NCBI GenBank assembly: GCA_001898165.1
Contig: MKTD01000038.1
Location: 1-59,591, forward strand
Length of the DNA stretch: 59,591 bases
Source of the DNA: Bacteroidia bacterium 43-41
Lineage (GTDB): Bacteria > Bacteroidota > Bacteroidia > Bacteroidales > Dysgonomonadaceae
Direction of reading: 5' to 3'
The notes under the pieces are model-generated. The model worked only from the letters and a program-made list of their open reading frames with translations. It was not told the origin of the DNA and did no database searches. Numbering within the stretch: the stretch's first letter is position 1; each line of letters opens with the position of its first letter. Below are positions 34,931 to 45,900 of this stretch, piece by piece. A program made the translations under genes and the position numbers.

Positions 34931-37795
34931 ATGAAAGCAAATATTCGTTTCTCATACATAAATCTGTACGTTATAATCCTTCTGACATTTGCATGTTCAT
35001 GCAATAAAGATCCGGGGCCGAAAAATAATTTAGGAACCCATAGTCCTTCTCTTCAGGACTCAATTCATGTGATTAACCTCTTTGTCGAAAAAATAAGAAA
35101 CGATTCCAACCGCCTCCAAACTGCTTTAGAAAACAGCCTCCCCTCAAACGACAAGATCAATCAATTGGTACTGTACCAGAGCCTGGGAGATCTCCACCTG
35201 AAAAACCTGCATTTCACAAGCGCTATCCAAAATCACCGGGAGTATCTTAAACTATCAGAAGAGTTTGCCGACTCTTTTCAAATATTAAAAGCGTTAAACT
35301 TATTAGCCATAGATTACCTGACCGCTTATCAGATGGATAATGCCATAAGATATTTTTTTCGTGCACGGAAAATGGCCGCAGATTTACAAAATGCCGACAA
35401 CTCCATACTCAGGGAAAAGGCCGTATCACTTAACGGGATCGGCAAGATATATTCCATGTTGGAATATCCCGACGAAGCCCTGAACTCCTTTAGAGAATCG
35501 TACCGATATGCCGAAAAGGCAAACGATGCGGAAATTCAGGCCGATAACTTAATGGGAATTGGTAATGCATATAAAGAGAAAGAGTTGTATGATTCCGCCA
35601 GAATTTATTTTAACAAATCGGCAGATCTGTTTATCGAAATAAATTCCAGAACAGGCCTCGGCTTAACATTTTTCTGTTTTGGGAATCTTAGTATAAAGCA
35701 GGATAATTATCAGGAAGCGCTCATCTTCTTAACCAACGCTTATAACACGTTGAAAGAGACATCCGACAAATTAAACTGGATGGAAGTGTGCTTTACCGCA
35801 GGCAATACTTACAAAAAACTTTCGCAATATGCCGAAGCCGAAAAGTATCTTGTCGAAGGGTTGGAAATTGCCAAAGAGTTAAACCTGCCATTTTATTTAA
35901 AGAATGCTTATTCCGATTTATCGGATATATATTATTTACAAAACAAGCCGGCGCTTGCACAGCAATATCACATCATATCGCACAGTTTTGATAACCTGAT
36001 TAACCGAAATGAAACACAAGCCATTCTGTTCAATGCTTATGCCGATTATGAGAAAATGGAGAGCAATAAGCAGCTTACGGGGATGAAAACGGTGTTTGAT
36101 GCCAGAAGCAACCAGCAAAGAATCATCATTGTGGCTTTTATTATAATAATCACATTATTAATTATCACTTTTCTGACCTACAACCGCTATTCAATGTTGA
36201 AAAAACAAAAAGACAAGTCGTTGGTGGAAGTAGCGAGATTGAAGTCTGATTTTTATACGAACATTACCCATGAGTTTAAAACACCCATAAGTATTATTAT
36301 CGGACTAGCCGAAAAACTGAAAAAAAATACCAGCGAGAGTAAATCGCCACATAACCTGATAGACCTTGATATTATCGGAAGACAATCCGAGAACCTCCTG
36401 TTCCTCGTTAACGAGATACTTACCGTTTCAAAAATTCAAACCAGTAAAAGGATTAACTGGATAAACGGCAACATAGTGAGTCATCTGAGATACCTGCACA
36501 GTTGTTATATGGATTTTGCTGAAACAAAAAAGATCACTTACCTCTTCCACAGCGGTGCTGATGAAATAATAATGGACTATTCAAGGGAACAAATCAGAGT
36601 GATTGTCAACAACCTGCTTACGAATTCCATAAAACATTGTACTGAAGGCAAAAAAATACTCCTTATGGTTAGGGAAGACAAAAAGCAGAAGAAATGCATT
36701 ATTGAAGTGGCGGATAACGGCGAAGGGATAGCAGCCAAAGACCTTCCGCATATTTTCAAGACTTTCTATCAGGGGGAATCCGACCAGCGGGAGCAGATGG
36801 GCGTAGGGATCGGGCTTGCATTCACAAAGCAAGTTGTAGAAAGCCTGGAAGGGACAATACATGTTCGCAGCGTGCCTTTTAAAGAAACGGTTTTCACGGT
36901 TGAAATCCCCATTACAAACCATCGCCATGCAACAGGCAATCAACCCTCGGAAGAAGTAGTTCCTGCGGCACGCCGCTTTGAAGTTAGTCATTCTGAATTG
37001 GAAGATGAAAAAGAAGACTCCAATAAACCTTTAATCCTGATTGCGGAAGATAATCGCGACATGATATTTTATCTGACAACTGTCCTCCGTGATGAATATA
37101 ACGTTGTTGTGGCGCACGACGGCCGGCAAGCTATGGATTTTGCCGATGAAAAAACACCCGATCTCATCATTTCTGACTTGATGATGCCTTTGGTGGATGG
37201 CAACAAACTCTGCTCCCACATAAAAAATTCAGTGATGACCAGCCACATTCCCATTATTGTGCTGACAGCCAAAACATCCGATGAAGACAGGATTCAATTG
37301 ATAAAAGCGGGAGCCGATGCTTATATGACTAAACCCTTCATTGAAGAAGAACTTAAGGTAAAAATCAATCAACTCTTAAAAAGCAGGAAAGAATTAAGGG
37401 AAAAATACAGCCAGGTTGTTTTAGAGAGTCAGAACGCATCGCCCGACTTGACAAATGATTCAAATTTCGAATTCTTACAGAAGGTTACCGACATTATTTA
37501 TCGGGAAATGAAAAGCATGGACTTCTTCCCGCAGGGACTGGCTTCGGAAATGTGTGTGAGCCCATCCCAGTTAAACCGAAAAATCAAGTCCATATCCGGA
37601 TTGAATGCAACCAATTATATCTTAATGGTGCGCCTGAACAGGGCTAAGAAACTGCTTACCACTTCTCAGAAACCTATCGGAGAGATTGCGATGGATTGCG
37701 GGTTCAACGATTTCGCCTACTTCTCGAGAACATTTAAAAAAGAATTTGGAATTACTCCTTCTAAATTTCAGCGGATGCCCCATGCGGCAAACTAA
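34931..37795 (+). CDS. Hybrid two-component protein: TPR sensor, histidine kinase, receiver and AraC output in one chain
   Basis: The 954-residue protein starts with a signal-anchor or lipoprotein signal (LLTFACSC). TPR repeats fill about 60-380. A membrane helix follows at about 397-417 (IIIVAFIIIITLLIITFLTY). Then come HisKA (NITHEFKTPISIIIGLAEKL, His near 447), HATPase (VADNGEGIAAKDL, then GVGIGLAFTKQ), a receiver at about 700-815 with the phospho-acceptor Asp in LIISDLMMPLVDG, and an AraC HTH in the last ~90 residues (GEIAMDCGFNDFAYFSRTFK). Classical Bacteroidota hybrid systems use propeller sensors; here TPRs take their place. Convergent with the TPR regulator at 37805; both lie upstream of the fimbrial operon, a possible but unproven control link. 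Confidence 0.92.
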   Translation: MKANIRFSYINLYVIILLTFACSCNKDPGPKNNLGTHSPSLQDSIHVINLFVEKIRNDSNRLQTALENSLPSNDKINQLVLYQSLGDLHLKNLHFTSAIQNHREYLKLSEEFADSFQILKALNLLAIDYLTAYQMDNAIRYFFRARKMAADLQNADNSILREKAVSLNGIGKIYSMLEYPDEALNSFRESYRYAEKANDAEIQADNLMGIGNAYKEKELYDSARIYFNKSADLFIEINSRTGLGLTFFCFGNLSIKQDNYQEALIFLTNAYNTLKETSDKLNWMEVCFTAGNTYKKLSQYAEAEKYLVEGLEIAKELNLPFYLKNAYSDLSDIYYLQNKPALAQQYHIISHSFDNLINRNETQAILFNAYADYEKMESNKQLTGMKTVFDARSNQQRIIIVAFIIIITLLIITFLTYNRYSMLKKQKDKSLVEVARLKSDFYTNITHEFKTPISIIIGLAEKLKKNTSESKSPHNLIDLDIIGRQSENLLFLVNEILTVSKIQTSKRINWINGNIVSHLRYLHSCYMDFAETKKITYLFHSGADEIIMDYSREQIRVIVNNLLTNSIKHCTEGKKILLMVREDKKQKKCIIEVADNGEGIAAKDLPHIFKTFYQGESDQREQMGVGIGLAFTKQVVESLEGTIHVRSVPFKETVFTVEIPITNHRHATGNQPSEEVVPAARRFEVSHSELEDEKEDSNKPLILIAEDNRDMIFYLTTVLRDEYNVVVAHDGRQAMDFADEKTPDLIISDLMMPLVDGNKLCSHIKNSVMTSHIPIIVLTAKTSDEDRIQLIKAGADAYMTKPFIEEELKVKINQLLKSRKELREKYSQVVLESQNASPDLTNDSNFEFLQKVTDIIYREMKSMDFFPQGLASEMCVSPSQLNRKIKSISGLNATNYILMVRLNRAKKLLTTSQKPIGEIAMDCGFNDFAYFSRTFKKEFGITPSKFQRMPHAAN

Positions 37796-37804
37796 AATCC
37801 TCCT

Positions 37805-39262
37805 CTATTTCTCCAGGGAGAGCGCTTGAAAATACCGATGGAGATCGGTATCGCCCGAAATATCCAGTTTTTTTCTCAACCTGTTTTTCTTTGTTTGTAC
37901 CGAACGATGGGTAATGAACATGCATTCCGCTATCTCCTTCGATGAGAGATTGAGAAATATCAAAGCGCTCAGCCACAACTCGGAGTCGGTTATGTCGGGA
38001 TGTTTCTCAAGGATATTACGGATGAGCCCGGGATAGATATCCCTGAACCGGAAGAGAAAGGCGGGGTCATTTTTTTTGGCCAATTTCAGCAACTCTTCGG
38101 AAGCGCTGTTCAGTTTTTGCTTCAGTACCGACACTTCGTATTCCTTCTTCTGCATCTTCTTTCTGTTTTTTATTGACCGGCGGCGGTGGCCAATAACGGA
38201 CGCCGAGACGACAATTACAAGAAGAAGAACCGTCAGGGAGGCAAACCTGCGTATTTTCCGGTACGATTGTTTTTGCTCTTCTTTCAGGAGTAAAGCGACA
38301 GCTTCTTCTGCGGCCTCGTTTTTGGAGTTTCCCAGTTCGGCATTCAACTGCAGATATTTCTCCCGGTACAGTTTTGCCGAATCCTCCTCTTCCTGTTTAG
38401 AATAGATATCCGACATCCGTTTGTAGATCTCCGATAATTCGCCCTTCAGGTTGGTTCTCTTTACATTCTCCAATCCTTTCCGATAATAAACTAAGGCAGA
38501 ATCGTTGTCGCCCTGCTGTGCATGCAGGTCGCCCCACCGGGCATAGAGCCACGAAGAATAAGGATAATCATACTTCAGGATAAGCAATTGAGCTTTATTA
38601 AAGTAGTACTCGGCCGAGTCATACTGCTGTCGTTCAGTATAAAATTCACCGAAATGAGTATAAAGGTTGATCTTGTTTTTAAATGTATCATTTTCGTCGG
38701 TTGTCGCTAATAATTTTTTATTTTTTTTCATGTAACAGAGCGATGAATCCGGCATATCCTTTATTATATTGTAGGCTATGCCCAGATTTTCGTAAGCCAG
38801 GCTGGTAAAACGGTCTTTCTCTTCTTTATCCTTTATTTTAACGGTATAAGCATATGCTTTATGGAATTCGTTCAACGACGCCTTACCCAGACCAAGCAGG
38901 TAATATACCTGACCTTTTATCCTGCTTATCTCCGATAGCATCACCGGGTCGCCTTTGCTGTATTTTTCCTGCTCCGAGAGCGATAGGTATTTCATCGATT
39001 TTTGATAGTCGCCCAGGTATGTAAGCGCCTGTCCGATGTGAAAGGAAGAGATGGCTATGCCTTTGGAATAGCCTGTTCTCCTACTCAGCGACAGGGCTTC
39101 CGTGGCCGGTTTGAGCGCCCCCTCGGGATTTACTTTTGCTAATTCCGCAGACACGATGGCCAGTAAACTATCTGCTTTTTTTGTTTCGGCCGATGAGACG
39201 GGCCGGGCATTTAAACCGGCCGCAAGTAACAATAAAGAGCAACAGAACAAAAAATGTTTCAT
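37805..39262 (-). CDS. TPR-containing membrane-anchored regulator with LuxR-like HTH
   Basis: A signal peptide (MKHFLFCCSLLLLAAGLNARP) precedes tetratricopeptide repeats (about 30-310), a membrane helix at about 337-357 (LTVLLLVIVVSASVIG), a coiled-coil and a C-terminal HTH (LNLSSKEIAECMFITHRSVQ, then KNRLRKKLDI). 485 residues. It has the same plan as the protein at 533-2194 but is distinct in sequence. Presumed to sense a periplasmic signal through the TPRs and act at DNA from the membrane. Ends nine bases from the hybrid kinase. Confidence 0.82.
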   Translation of the reverse strand: MKHFLFCCSLLLLAAGLNARPVSSAETKKADSLLAIVSAELAKVNPEGALKPATEALSLSRRTGYSKGIAISSFHIGQALTYLGDYQKSMKYLSLSEQEKYSKGDPVMLSEISRIKGQVYYLLGLGKASLNEFHKAYAYTVKIKDKEEKDRFTSLAYENLGIAYNIIKDMPDSSLCYMKKNKKLLATTDENDTFKNKINLYTHFGEFYTERQQYDSAEYYFNKAQLLILKYDYPYSSWLYARWGDLHAQQGDNDSALVYYRKGLENVKRTNLKGELSEIYKRMSDIYSKQEEEDSAKLYREKYLQLNAELGNSKNEAAEEAVALLLKEEQKQSYRKIRRFASLTVLLLVIVVSASVIGHRRRSIKNRKKMQKKEYEVSVLKQKLNSASEELLKLAKKNDPAFLFRFRDIYPGLIRNILEKHPDITDSELWLSALIFLNLSSKEIAECMFITHRSVQTKKNRLRKKLDISGDTDLHRYFQALSLEK

Positions 39263-39294
39263 TCAAGAGGTGTTAATAATTACCGCATCGACTA

Positions 39295-39302
39295 CAAAAA
39301 TA
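39295..39302 (-). promoter_or_regulatory. -7 box for the TPR regulator
   Basis: Minus-strand TATTTTTG, 32 bases before the start codon. Confidence 0.5.
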
Positions 39303-39528
39303 GCATTATTGCACATCATTCCAAAATTTAATTTTTATTCTTTTTGTACCTGTCGCCGATTTTTCCACCTCAATCGGAGAGAAGAAAAGAGCTGTTTTTA
39401 CTTGGGAAATTCTTTTTACAGAAGTATCATGTACATTTCTCCTGAATATTTAACACTTTGAGATACAATAAAGTATAAAAATATATTTATTTTTTATTGT
39501 CGATGTTGTATCTATGATGTATCAAATT

Positions 39529-39560
39529 TTTGCCAATTTATTACAAAAAAGCGATCTTTG
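39529..39560 (+). promoter_or_regulatory. Candidate distal promoter of the fimbrial operon
   Basis: TTTG (39529-39532), 20 bases, then GATCTTTG (39553-39560): one mismatch to TAnnTTTG with ideal spacing. Confidence 0.4.
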
Positions 39561-39876
39561 CACGGTTTTTTTTGGGTTAATACTATTCGCATTCGAAACA
39601 GAGCAATTAACCAATTTTATGAAAGGTTAAAGCCTTGTGTCAAATTTATAGAGCCAAGAAGCAAGACACAAGAACCAGGACAATTTAATTATGCCTGCGG
39701 GGTGTGATAATGTCCGTGTTTCGCACACTTTTCATAAAGTCCGGACAGGTGACAGGTAGTTTGTACTTATTGTGCTTGAAATGGTAATCACAGGATAATC
39801 GCAGATGAAATTTGAGAAAATTGTAGAAATAATCCACAGTTCCGGAATTTTAGTATTTTATAAGAAAAAAACGTCA

Positions 39877-39884
39877 TAGTTTTG
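39877..39884 (+). promoter_or_regulatory. Candidate proximal -7 box of the fimbrial operon
   Basis: TAGTTTTG fits TAnnTTTG; no good -33 element. It would give a leader of about 260 bases before 40153. Confidence 0.35.
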
Positions 39885-40152
39885 CGGACGAATGGATCGG
39901 ACAGACTACGCAGATTGAGAAACCACATAGGTTTAGTGTCTATTATTTTTAAAATCTCATAAGGTTTAATGGTCGTGTAAATTCAGGATTGTTTGCATAA
40001 ATACTCAAATAATGATGTCTATTTTTTGAATAAAATGTTCTTTATTTTAAAAAGATGTCAGTTTGATGATCACTTCCATCAGAACAAAAAAAATCACAAT
40101 GTATAGTTCGAAAGGTACAACAACAAGATAAATTTTTATTTGCAGATACAAA

Positions 40153-40728
40153 ATGGGTAAATTTAAACAATTAATTGTCGCTATTGTGTTACTATGTACA
40201 TTCAGCGGCACTTATGCACAAGTGGCCGGTGTTAAGACAAATTTGATAGTCGATGCCACTACAACAATGAATGTTGGTTTAGAGATCGCAACAGCTCCCA
40301 AGAATACGCTGGATCTTTATGTTAACTGGAATCCGTGGGAACCGGGTGGAGGAAGGCTTATAAAACACCTGCTCATACAACCCGAATACCGTTTCTGGTT
40401 TTGTGAAAAATTTGCAGGTTCATTTCTGGGAGTCCATTTGCATGGCGGCCTTTTTAATATGGCGGGAGTGAAGCTGCCTTTTAATATGTATCCCGGATTA
40501 AGGGACAACCGTTATGAAGGGGAATTTATAGGGGGCGGAGTATCCTATGGTTATCAATGGGTGCTGTCCAAATCGTGGAACCTCGAAGCAAATGTCGGAG
40601 CAGGATATGCTTATATCAATTACGACAAGTATCAGTGTGGTAACTGTGGAAAACGTCTTGAGAAAGACAGGGACAAACACTATTTCGGTCCTACCAAAGC
40701 GGCTCTAAGTATTGTCTATGTATTCTAA
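40153..40728 (+). CDS. DUF3575 family outer-membrane protein
   Basis: The 191-residue protein has a signal peptide (QLIVAIVLLCTFSGTYAQ) and the family core (VKTNLIVDATTTMNVGLEIA, then LDLYVNWNPWE and LIQPEYRFWFCE). It ends in a barrel-like SIVYVF. A CGNC pair sits near the end. DUF3575 proteins occur at the head of Bacteroidales fimbrial loci and are presumed small outer-membrane barrels helping assembly. First gene of a ten-gene operon; 16 bases separate it from the next start. Confidence 0.85.
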   Translation: MGKFKQLIVAIVLLCTFSGTYAQVAGVKTNLIVDATTTMNVGLEIATAPKNTLDLYVNWNPWEPGGGRLIKHLLIQPEYRFWFCEKFAGSFLGVHLHGGLFNMAGVKLPFNMYPGLRDNRYEGEFIGGGVSYGYQWVLSKSWNLEANVGAGYAYINYDKYQCGNCGKRLEKDRDKHYFGPTKAALSIVYVF

Positions 40729-40744
40729 AAAAATTAAAGTTCAA

Positions 40745-42064
40745 ATGAGAAATATATTTATAACAGGCCTCCTTTTGCTATCTATCGGCGCCTTGCGGGG
40801 ACAATCATCACCCGGCAATGTGCGCGTGGAAAACCTGACTGTACAGCGGTCGGACAACAACACCTTAAACATAAAAATGGACCTTGTCCTGCCCGAAAAT
40901 TTGAAGGTTGAGTCTAACCGGATGATCACTTTTACTCCTATTGTACGCGGGGCCGATAGCCAAGCGCTGCTGCCTGCCGTATATGTGTATGGAAGAAAAC
41001 GTCAAATTGTGTCGGATCGTAATGACCGTCTGCCAGAAGATGCCGAACGGGTATTTCGCCGTACTAACGGACAAGTGCAAGTGATCAGTTACGGCGCTTC
41101 CCTGCCGGCGGAATCATGGATGAACAAAGCGGAACTGGTTCTTGAACAGGATATCTGCGGGTGCGGAAACAGGTCGGAAGAAATTAAGTTCATCGCGCTG
41201 ACCGGCATCAACCTGCCACAACCAAAGGTGCTCCCGGGTATCCTTTACCGTGCGCCGGAACCGGAAGTGGTGAAACGCCGCGTCCTGAAAGGACAGGCCT
41301 ATATCGACTTTCCCATCAATCAGATCGTTATTTATCCCGATTATATGAGGAATACGATAGAGCTGGCCAAGATAGACAGCACGTTAAGGGGTTTTAAACC
41401 CAGTGATATCCAAAGCATCAAACTCCACGGATATGCTTCGCCCGAAGGGGCTTATCAACACAATGTTTACCTGGCGCAGGGACGTACAAAAGCACTGAAG
41501 GACTACATCATTCAGAAATTTGGAATTCCAGAACCGGTCATCAAGACCTCTTACACACCGGAGAACTGGGAAGGGTTTATCCGTTTAGCCGAAAGTTCCC
41601 AACTGCAAGAGAAAGAGCGTATTCTTGAAATAGCCAGGAAAGAGATCGATCCCGATCTGAAAGAGGCCGAATTGAAACGGATGCCCGAAGCATTCCGGCA
41701 CATGACCCGCAACTGGTTCCCCGTGCTGCGTCATACCGATTACGAAATTGAATATCTCCTGCCCGATTACACAGCCGAAGAGGCACGTAATATGGTAAAA
41801 AAGAACCCTTCACAGTTAAGTTTGCGCGAAATGTTCGATGCTGCCCTGCTTAGCGGAAAAGGCTCGGATGAGTACTATCAGTTGATGGAAGCGGCTGTAC
41901 GTACCTACCCCGATAATCCCGATGCTAATCTGAACGCCGCTGCCGTAGCATTGGAACGGGGAGACCTGCAAGCAGCCGAAAGGTATATGGAGAAAGCCGA
42001 TCTCTCTACGCCGGAAGCAAAGAATAATATGGAATATATCAATATATCGAAAGAAAAGCAATGA
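40745..42064 (+). CDS. DUF3868 / OmpA-like fimbrial accessory protein
   Basis: The ATG at 40745 is chosen because it gives a clean signal peptide (MRNIFITGLLLLSIGALRGQ); an earlier in-frame start overlaps the previous gene. The DUF3868 domain covers about 20-135 (VRVENLTVQRSDNNTLNIKM). An OmpA-like peptidoglycan-binding domain follows at about 180-300 (LHGYASPEGAYQHNVYLAQG). A TPR-like end (PDANLNAAAVALERGD) closes it. It probably links the fimbrial base to the cell wall. Its stop overlaps the next start in ATGA. Confidence 0.85.
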   Translation: MRNIFITGLLLLSIGALRGQSSPGNVRVENLTVQRSDNNTLNIKMDLVLPENLKVESNRMITFTPIVRGADSQALLPAVYVYGRKRQIVSDRNDRLPEDAERVFRRTNGQVQVISYGASLPAESWMNKAELVLEQDICGCGNRSEEIKFIALTGINLPQPKVLPGILYRAPEPEVVKRRVLKGQAYIDFPINQIVIYPDYMRNTIELAKIDSTLRGFKPSDIQSIKLHGYASPEGAYQHNVYLAQGRTKALKDYIIQKFGIPEPVIKTSYTPENWEGFIRLAESSQLQEKERILEIARKEIDPDLKEAELKRMPEAFRHMTRNWFPVLRHTDYEIEYLLPDYTAEEARNMVKKNPSQLSLREMFDAALLSGKGSDEYYQLMEAAVRTYPDNPDANLNAAAVALERGDLQAAERYMEKADLSTPEAKNNMEYINISKEKQ

Positions 42065-42957
42065 TAAAGAATATCTGTAAAATAGCAAGCGCTGCTCTGT
42101 TTTTACTTTTTGCATCTTGCATCAAGTCGGACTACGACACCGAAAACTGTCCGGGCTTATACACTATTACCCCTATCGTTCCGGTAGAATTGCAACAGAA
42201 AAATAACGAATTCCTTCCAAATACAAACACCTCTGTGATGTATCCCGGCGGAGAATGGCGCAAGACTGAAGTCGGGCCGGAGAAGCTGTTGGAACTGACC
42301 AAAGGGCAATACAGGGCCGTCTCCCTGAAAGGAGAGAGCGACCGGATAGGATTGCAGGATGGGACAATTGTTTCCGTTAGTTCTGCCGATGGCGCGACCG
42401 GCGATCCCGGTGATTTTGTGGGAGGTTATATCGATTTCGGGGCAGGAAGCGGAGCGGTCGACTGGGGAGTCATCAATTACGATCTGCCTACCTATATCCA
42501 GACCCGCGCATTGACCCTTAAAGTGAAGATAGAAGGCGATAACAGCGCATTGGTGGAGTCCGTTACGGCCACTGTGGACGGCATCACTCTTTCGCGCGAC
42601 CTGAACAACGCGTTTATCGAGAACGGCAAGCAAGACCGTTTCCCGGCGTTGAGCGCCGGTTACGCGGCTTACACACTGGATAAGAAAGATGCAGACGGAT
42701 ATTATACCGACTCGCACCGGTTGTTGGGGTTAGATAGTAAAACCGCACAAAACCTGGTACTGATCCTTCATTATAAGGATGGATTTCAAAAGGATTTCAA
42801 TTATGAGATCACTACCGACCTCAACGGGTTTCACACCAAAGAGGTGCTCACACCCTGGGTTATCCGCATCGTACTCCGTGCGGGAGCCGACTTCACAGCC
42901 ACTATAGAGGACTGGATTTCAGGGCCGGAAGAGTGGATAGACGCCAAACCTGTTTAA
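42061..42957 (+). CDS. DUF5119 fimbrial lipoprotein
   Basis: The 298-residue protein has the lipoprotein signal MIKNICKIASAALFLLFASC. The mature part (DYDTENCPGLYTITPIV) begins with a CPG motif as in Mfa2/FimB-like anchors. The end (FTATIEDWISGPEEW) has the same Trp motif as the fimbrillins. DUF5119 members follow DUF3868 in related loci and may act as anchor or first subunit. Translationally coupled to the preceding gene. Confidence 0.82.
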   Translation: MIKNICKIASAALFLLFASCIKSDYDTENCPGLYTITPIVPVELQQKNNEFLPNTNTSVMYPGGEWRKTEVGPEKLLELTKGQYRAVSLKGESDRIGLQDGTIVSVSSADGATGDPGDFVGGYIDFGAGSGAVDWGVINYDLPTYIQTRALTLKVKIEGDNSALVESVTATVDGITLSRDLNNAFIENGKQDRFPALSAGYAAYTLDKKDADGYYTDSHRLLGLDSKTAQNLVLILHYKDGFQKDFNYEITTDLNGFHTKEVLTPWVIRIVLRAGADFTATIEDWISGPEEWIDAKPV

Positions 42958-42977
42958 TGAAAATAAAACAACTATAT

Positions 42978-45900
42978 ATGAAAACTTCTTTTTTCAAATT
43001 TATCTTTTTATGTACACTCACAGCCTTGTTTGCTGTCGCTTGTACGAACGATGTAGTGCAACCAGGCGCGGAGGATGGCGTTGCTGTCCGTATTTCTGCC
43101 GATGCCGGCGGGTTGCAGGGCAGCACCCGGGCAACAAACAATGTTTGGGATAAGGATGATGTCATCGGTGTCACCATGGTCACTCCTCAAACATTGGACG
43201 TGATCAACCCTTACCGCAATTTCGGATATATCACTCCGGGCGACGGTAAATTCTCACCAAACAATGCCGGGCAGATCATCTATTTCCCGACCAACGACGC
43301 CGAGGTAACATTCAAGGCATACTATCCTTACAAAAAGGATCTGGCGCCGAACCTGTTGATCCCGGTATCTACCAAAGACCAGAAAATACTGGCCGATATA
43401 GACCTGATGACGGCGGAACACCTTTCGGGAACTTCCACCAAAGATCCCAACGTGAAACTCCATTTCTATCACCGCCTGGCCAAGGTGGTGGTCAACCTCA
43501 CTACCGACAACGCCGGCATGTCGATTCTCAACGGCGCGCAATTGGTGATGAAAGGGCTGAAGACAGAGGCTGCCTACGACCTGTTGAATGAGAAGCTTAT
43601 CGTGGATAATAATCGTCCCGATGCCGGCGTAGCCATTCCCGTCCTCAATGCCAGGGGAGAAGCTATTGTACTGCCAAGGCTCGCGGGCGAAGGCGTGGAA
43701 TTTGAAATAACAACCACCGATGGAGGAAAATACAGGGCTGCTTTAAGCAACGATCTCGAACTGAAAGCAGGATATGTGCACACCTTCAATATCCGCTTGA
43801 AATCGCCGGCTGGGATCAGCGCGACCATCGAGCCGTGGATCGAAGGCCCCACACGACACTTCGACGTGATCCGCGTGGTTACCGGATTGGGAGTTACCGA
43901 AGGGTTTGAGGCCGGCCATAAACTCGATCTCTTCCTGAAAGAGGGTTCCGACCCCGAATTTGGGCTCCTCAACCCATTTACCTACGAAGGCAACAACAAA
44001 TGGACTCCCGGATCACCCATATATTGGGAAAGTATTACCGGCAACCCGGCGGTATTCCGTGGCGCTACCATTTTAAATAAAGCATTGAACAACACCCAGA
44101 TGGACGATATCCTTGTATCGAAAGATGTGGAGGTAACGCCCTATACCGGTGTAAATCTCGAGCTGGAACATGTGGGATCGAAAGTGACCGTCGTGTTGCA
44201 ATCTTCCGACGGAACCTTTACCACAGCCGATCTGAACAAGGCTGCGGTTACACTTCCCAACTACCTGAATTCGGGCTCTTATAACAACAAGGGTGAATTT
44301 GTTCCGGGTACTACCCGCACGAACATAATTCCTGAAAAAGGGGTAGCGATCTTCCCGCCCCAAACCATCGGGAACGGAAAAAACATACTCACCGTGACCC
44401 TCAACGGCCGCCTTTATGAAGTGAAAGCGGAGGGAACAACCGGTTTCGAGTATAAAAAAGGGTACGCTTATACATTGATCCTCGATGCCAGCAAGGCGAA
44501 AGTGGAGATGAGCGCCGTGATCAAACCGTGGATCGAAGAGACCATCGAATTTAAAGAAATCCGCGTCGGTTCGGCGGATCTGGGAAAAAATAGCGGTGAT
44601 CTGGCAGACAACGATGAGCTGTTCCTCTTTACCGGGGATAATACCAATCGTACATCACTACCGGGTAAATTCATATACGACAAAGCCGGTGACACCTGGA
44701 GGTATGAAGGACCTTCGGCGCCGCTCTACTGGGAAGATATCCCTGCTGACGGTCGTATCTACGGGTCCATCACCCGTCCCGCCATCAACCCGGCTGCGGG
44801 TAACAATCAATCGCCCGACTACATTACCGCCGTTCCCATCGAAAACAAGGGAGGCGCCAACAATACCGCCCTTAACTTCAAGCTGGCGCATCAGGTGGCG
44901 AAAGTGAACGTGATGCTCCGCTCTGCTACCTACGACGAAAGTAAACTGTCGGGCGCCAAGATCACGCTGCCCGGCTATACTATCGGCGGACGGCTGGATA
45001 AGGGGATATATGTACCCGGCACCAACAAAGGGCCCATCTCTCTCGATGTCCCGAACACTTCATCCTATCTGCAACCGCAAACCATTGCTTTAGGGCAGGA
45101 TCTTGTAAAAGTGGAGATCGATGGCCGCACTTACACGGTTAAAAACACCACTCCAGCCGCTATTGAATATGAAGCGGGGAAAGTGACCAACCTGATCATC
45201 ACCATCGAAAAGACAGGTCTGAGCATAAGCGTGGAAGTAACAGGCTGGACAGAACTGCCGCCACTGGAATTCAACGGGCTGTTCTTTACGGTAGCCAATA
45301 AGGCATCGGCCGGATTTGAGAATAACGACGAGATCAAATTCTACAAGCTGGCTTCCGGCGAAAATTCCGTGGAGGACAATAACAATATTTATAAATACGA
45401 GGGCGGGCCGGCTCACGGTACGCTTAGTCCGACGGGAACCCCTTGGTACAGGGATGATTTCAAAACAGGTGATTTGATCACGGCTGTCTATCCCGCTACT
45501 GTCTCTGTTCTCGCTAAAGGTGCAAGCACTTTCAACTGGACATGCAAGAACACAGGGACTACCAACGCGCATGCCGATGATATTATGGTAGCAGCTCCCG
45601 TGGCAAACAGAAATTTAGGAGAGATCCAAGCCGACGGGAATGTGGATTTCGAATTCAAACACGTATTGAGCAAGGTATCCATCAACCTGATCGCAGGGGA
45701 AGGATTCACATCGGATGAAATCAGACCGAGCGTGGTAGAGATGAATAACTTCAAACTGTCGGGTACGGTAAATGTAGTCAACGGTACGGCCACTCCCACA
45801 GGGAATGTTACCGCCGCCTTCACTCCGGTGAAATTGGCGCAGGTATATACGGTGGAGGGTAAAACGGTAGTATTCAGCTATGAAGCGTTTGTAATGCCGC

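Larger units (their letters stand above)
39303..40152 (+). other. 850-base control region ahead of the fimbrial operon
   Basis: No gene is seen. Two rightward promoter candidates are present, at 39529-39560 and 39877-39884. An inverted repeat CTTGTGTC / GACACAAG (39634-39641 and 39665-39672) encloses a CAAGA-type purine string (39651-39681). If the second promoter is used the leader is about 260 bases. I looked for long inverted repeats of an invertible promoter and found none. Confidence 0.5.

Noticed and set aside
39303-40152. Possible invertible promoter of the fimbrial operon
   Set aside because: No pair of long inverted repeats flanks either promoter candidate; only an 8-bp pair is present.
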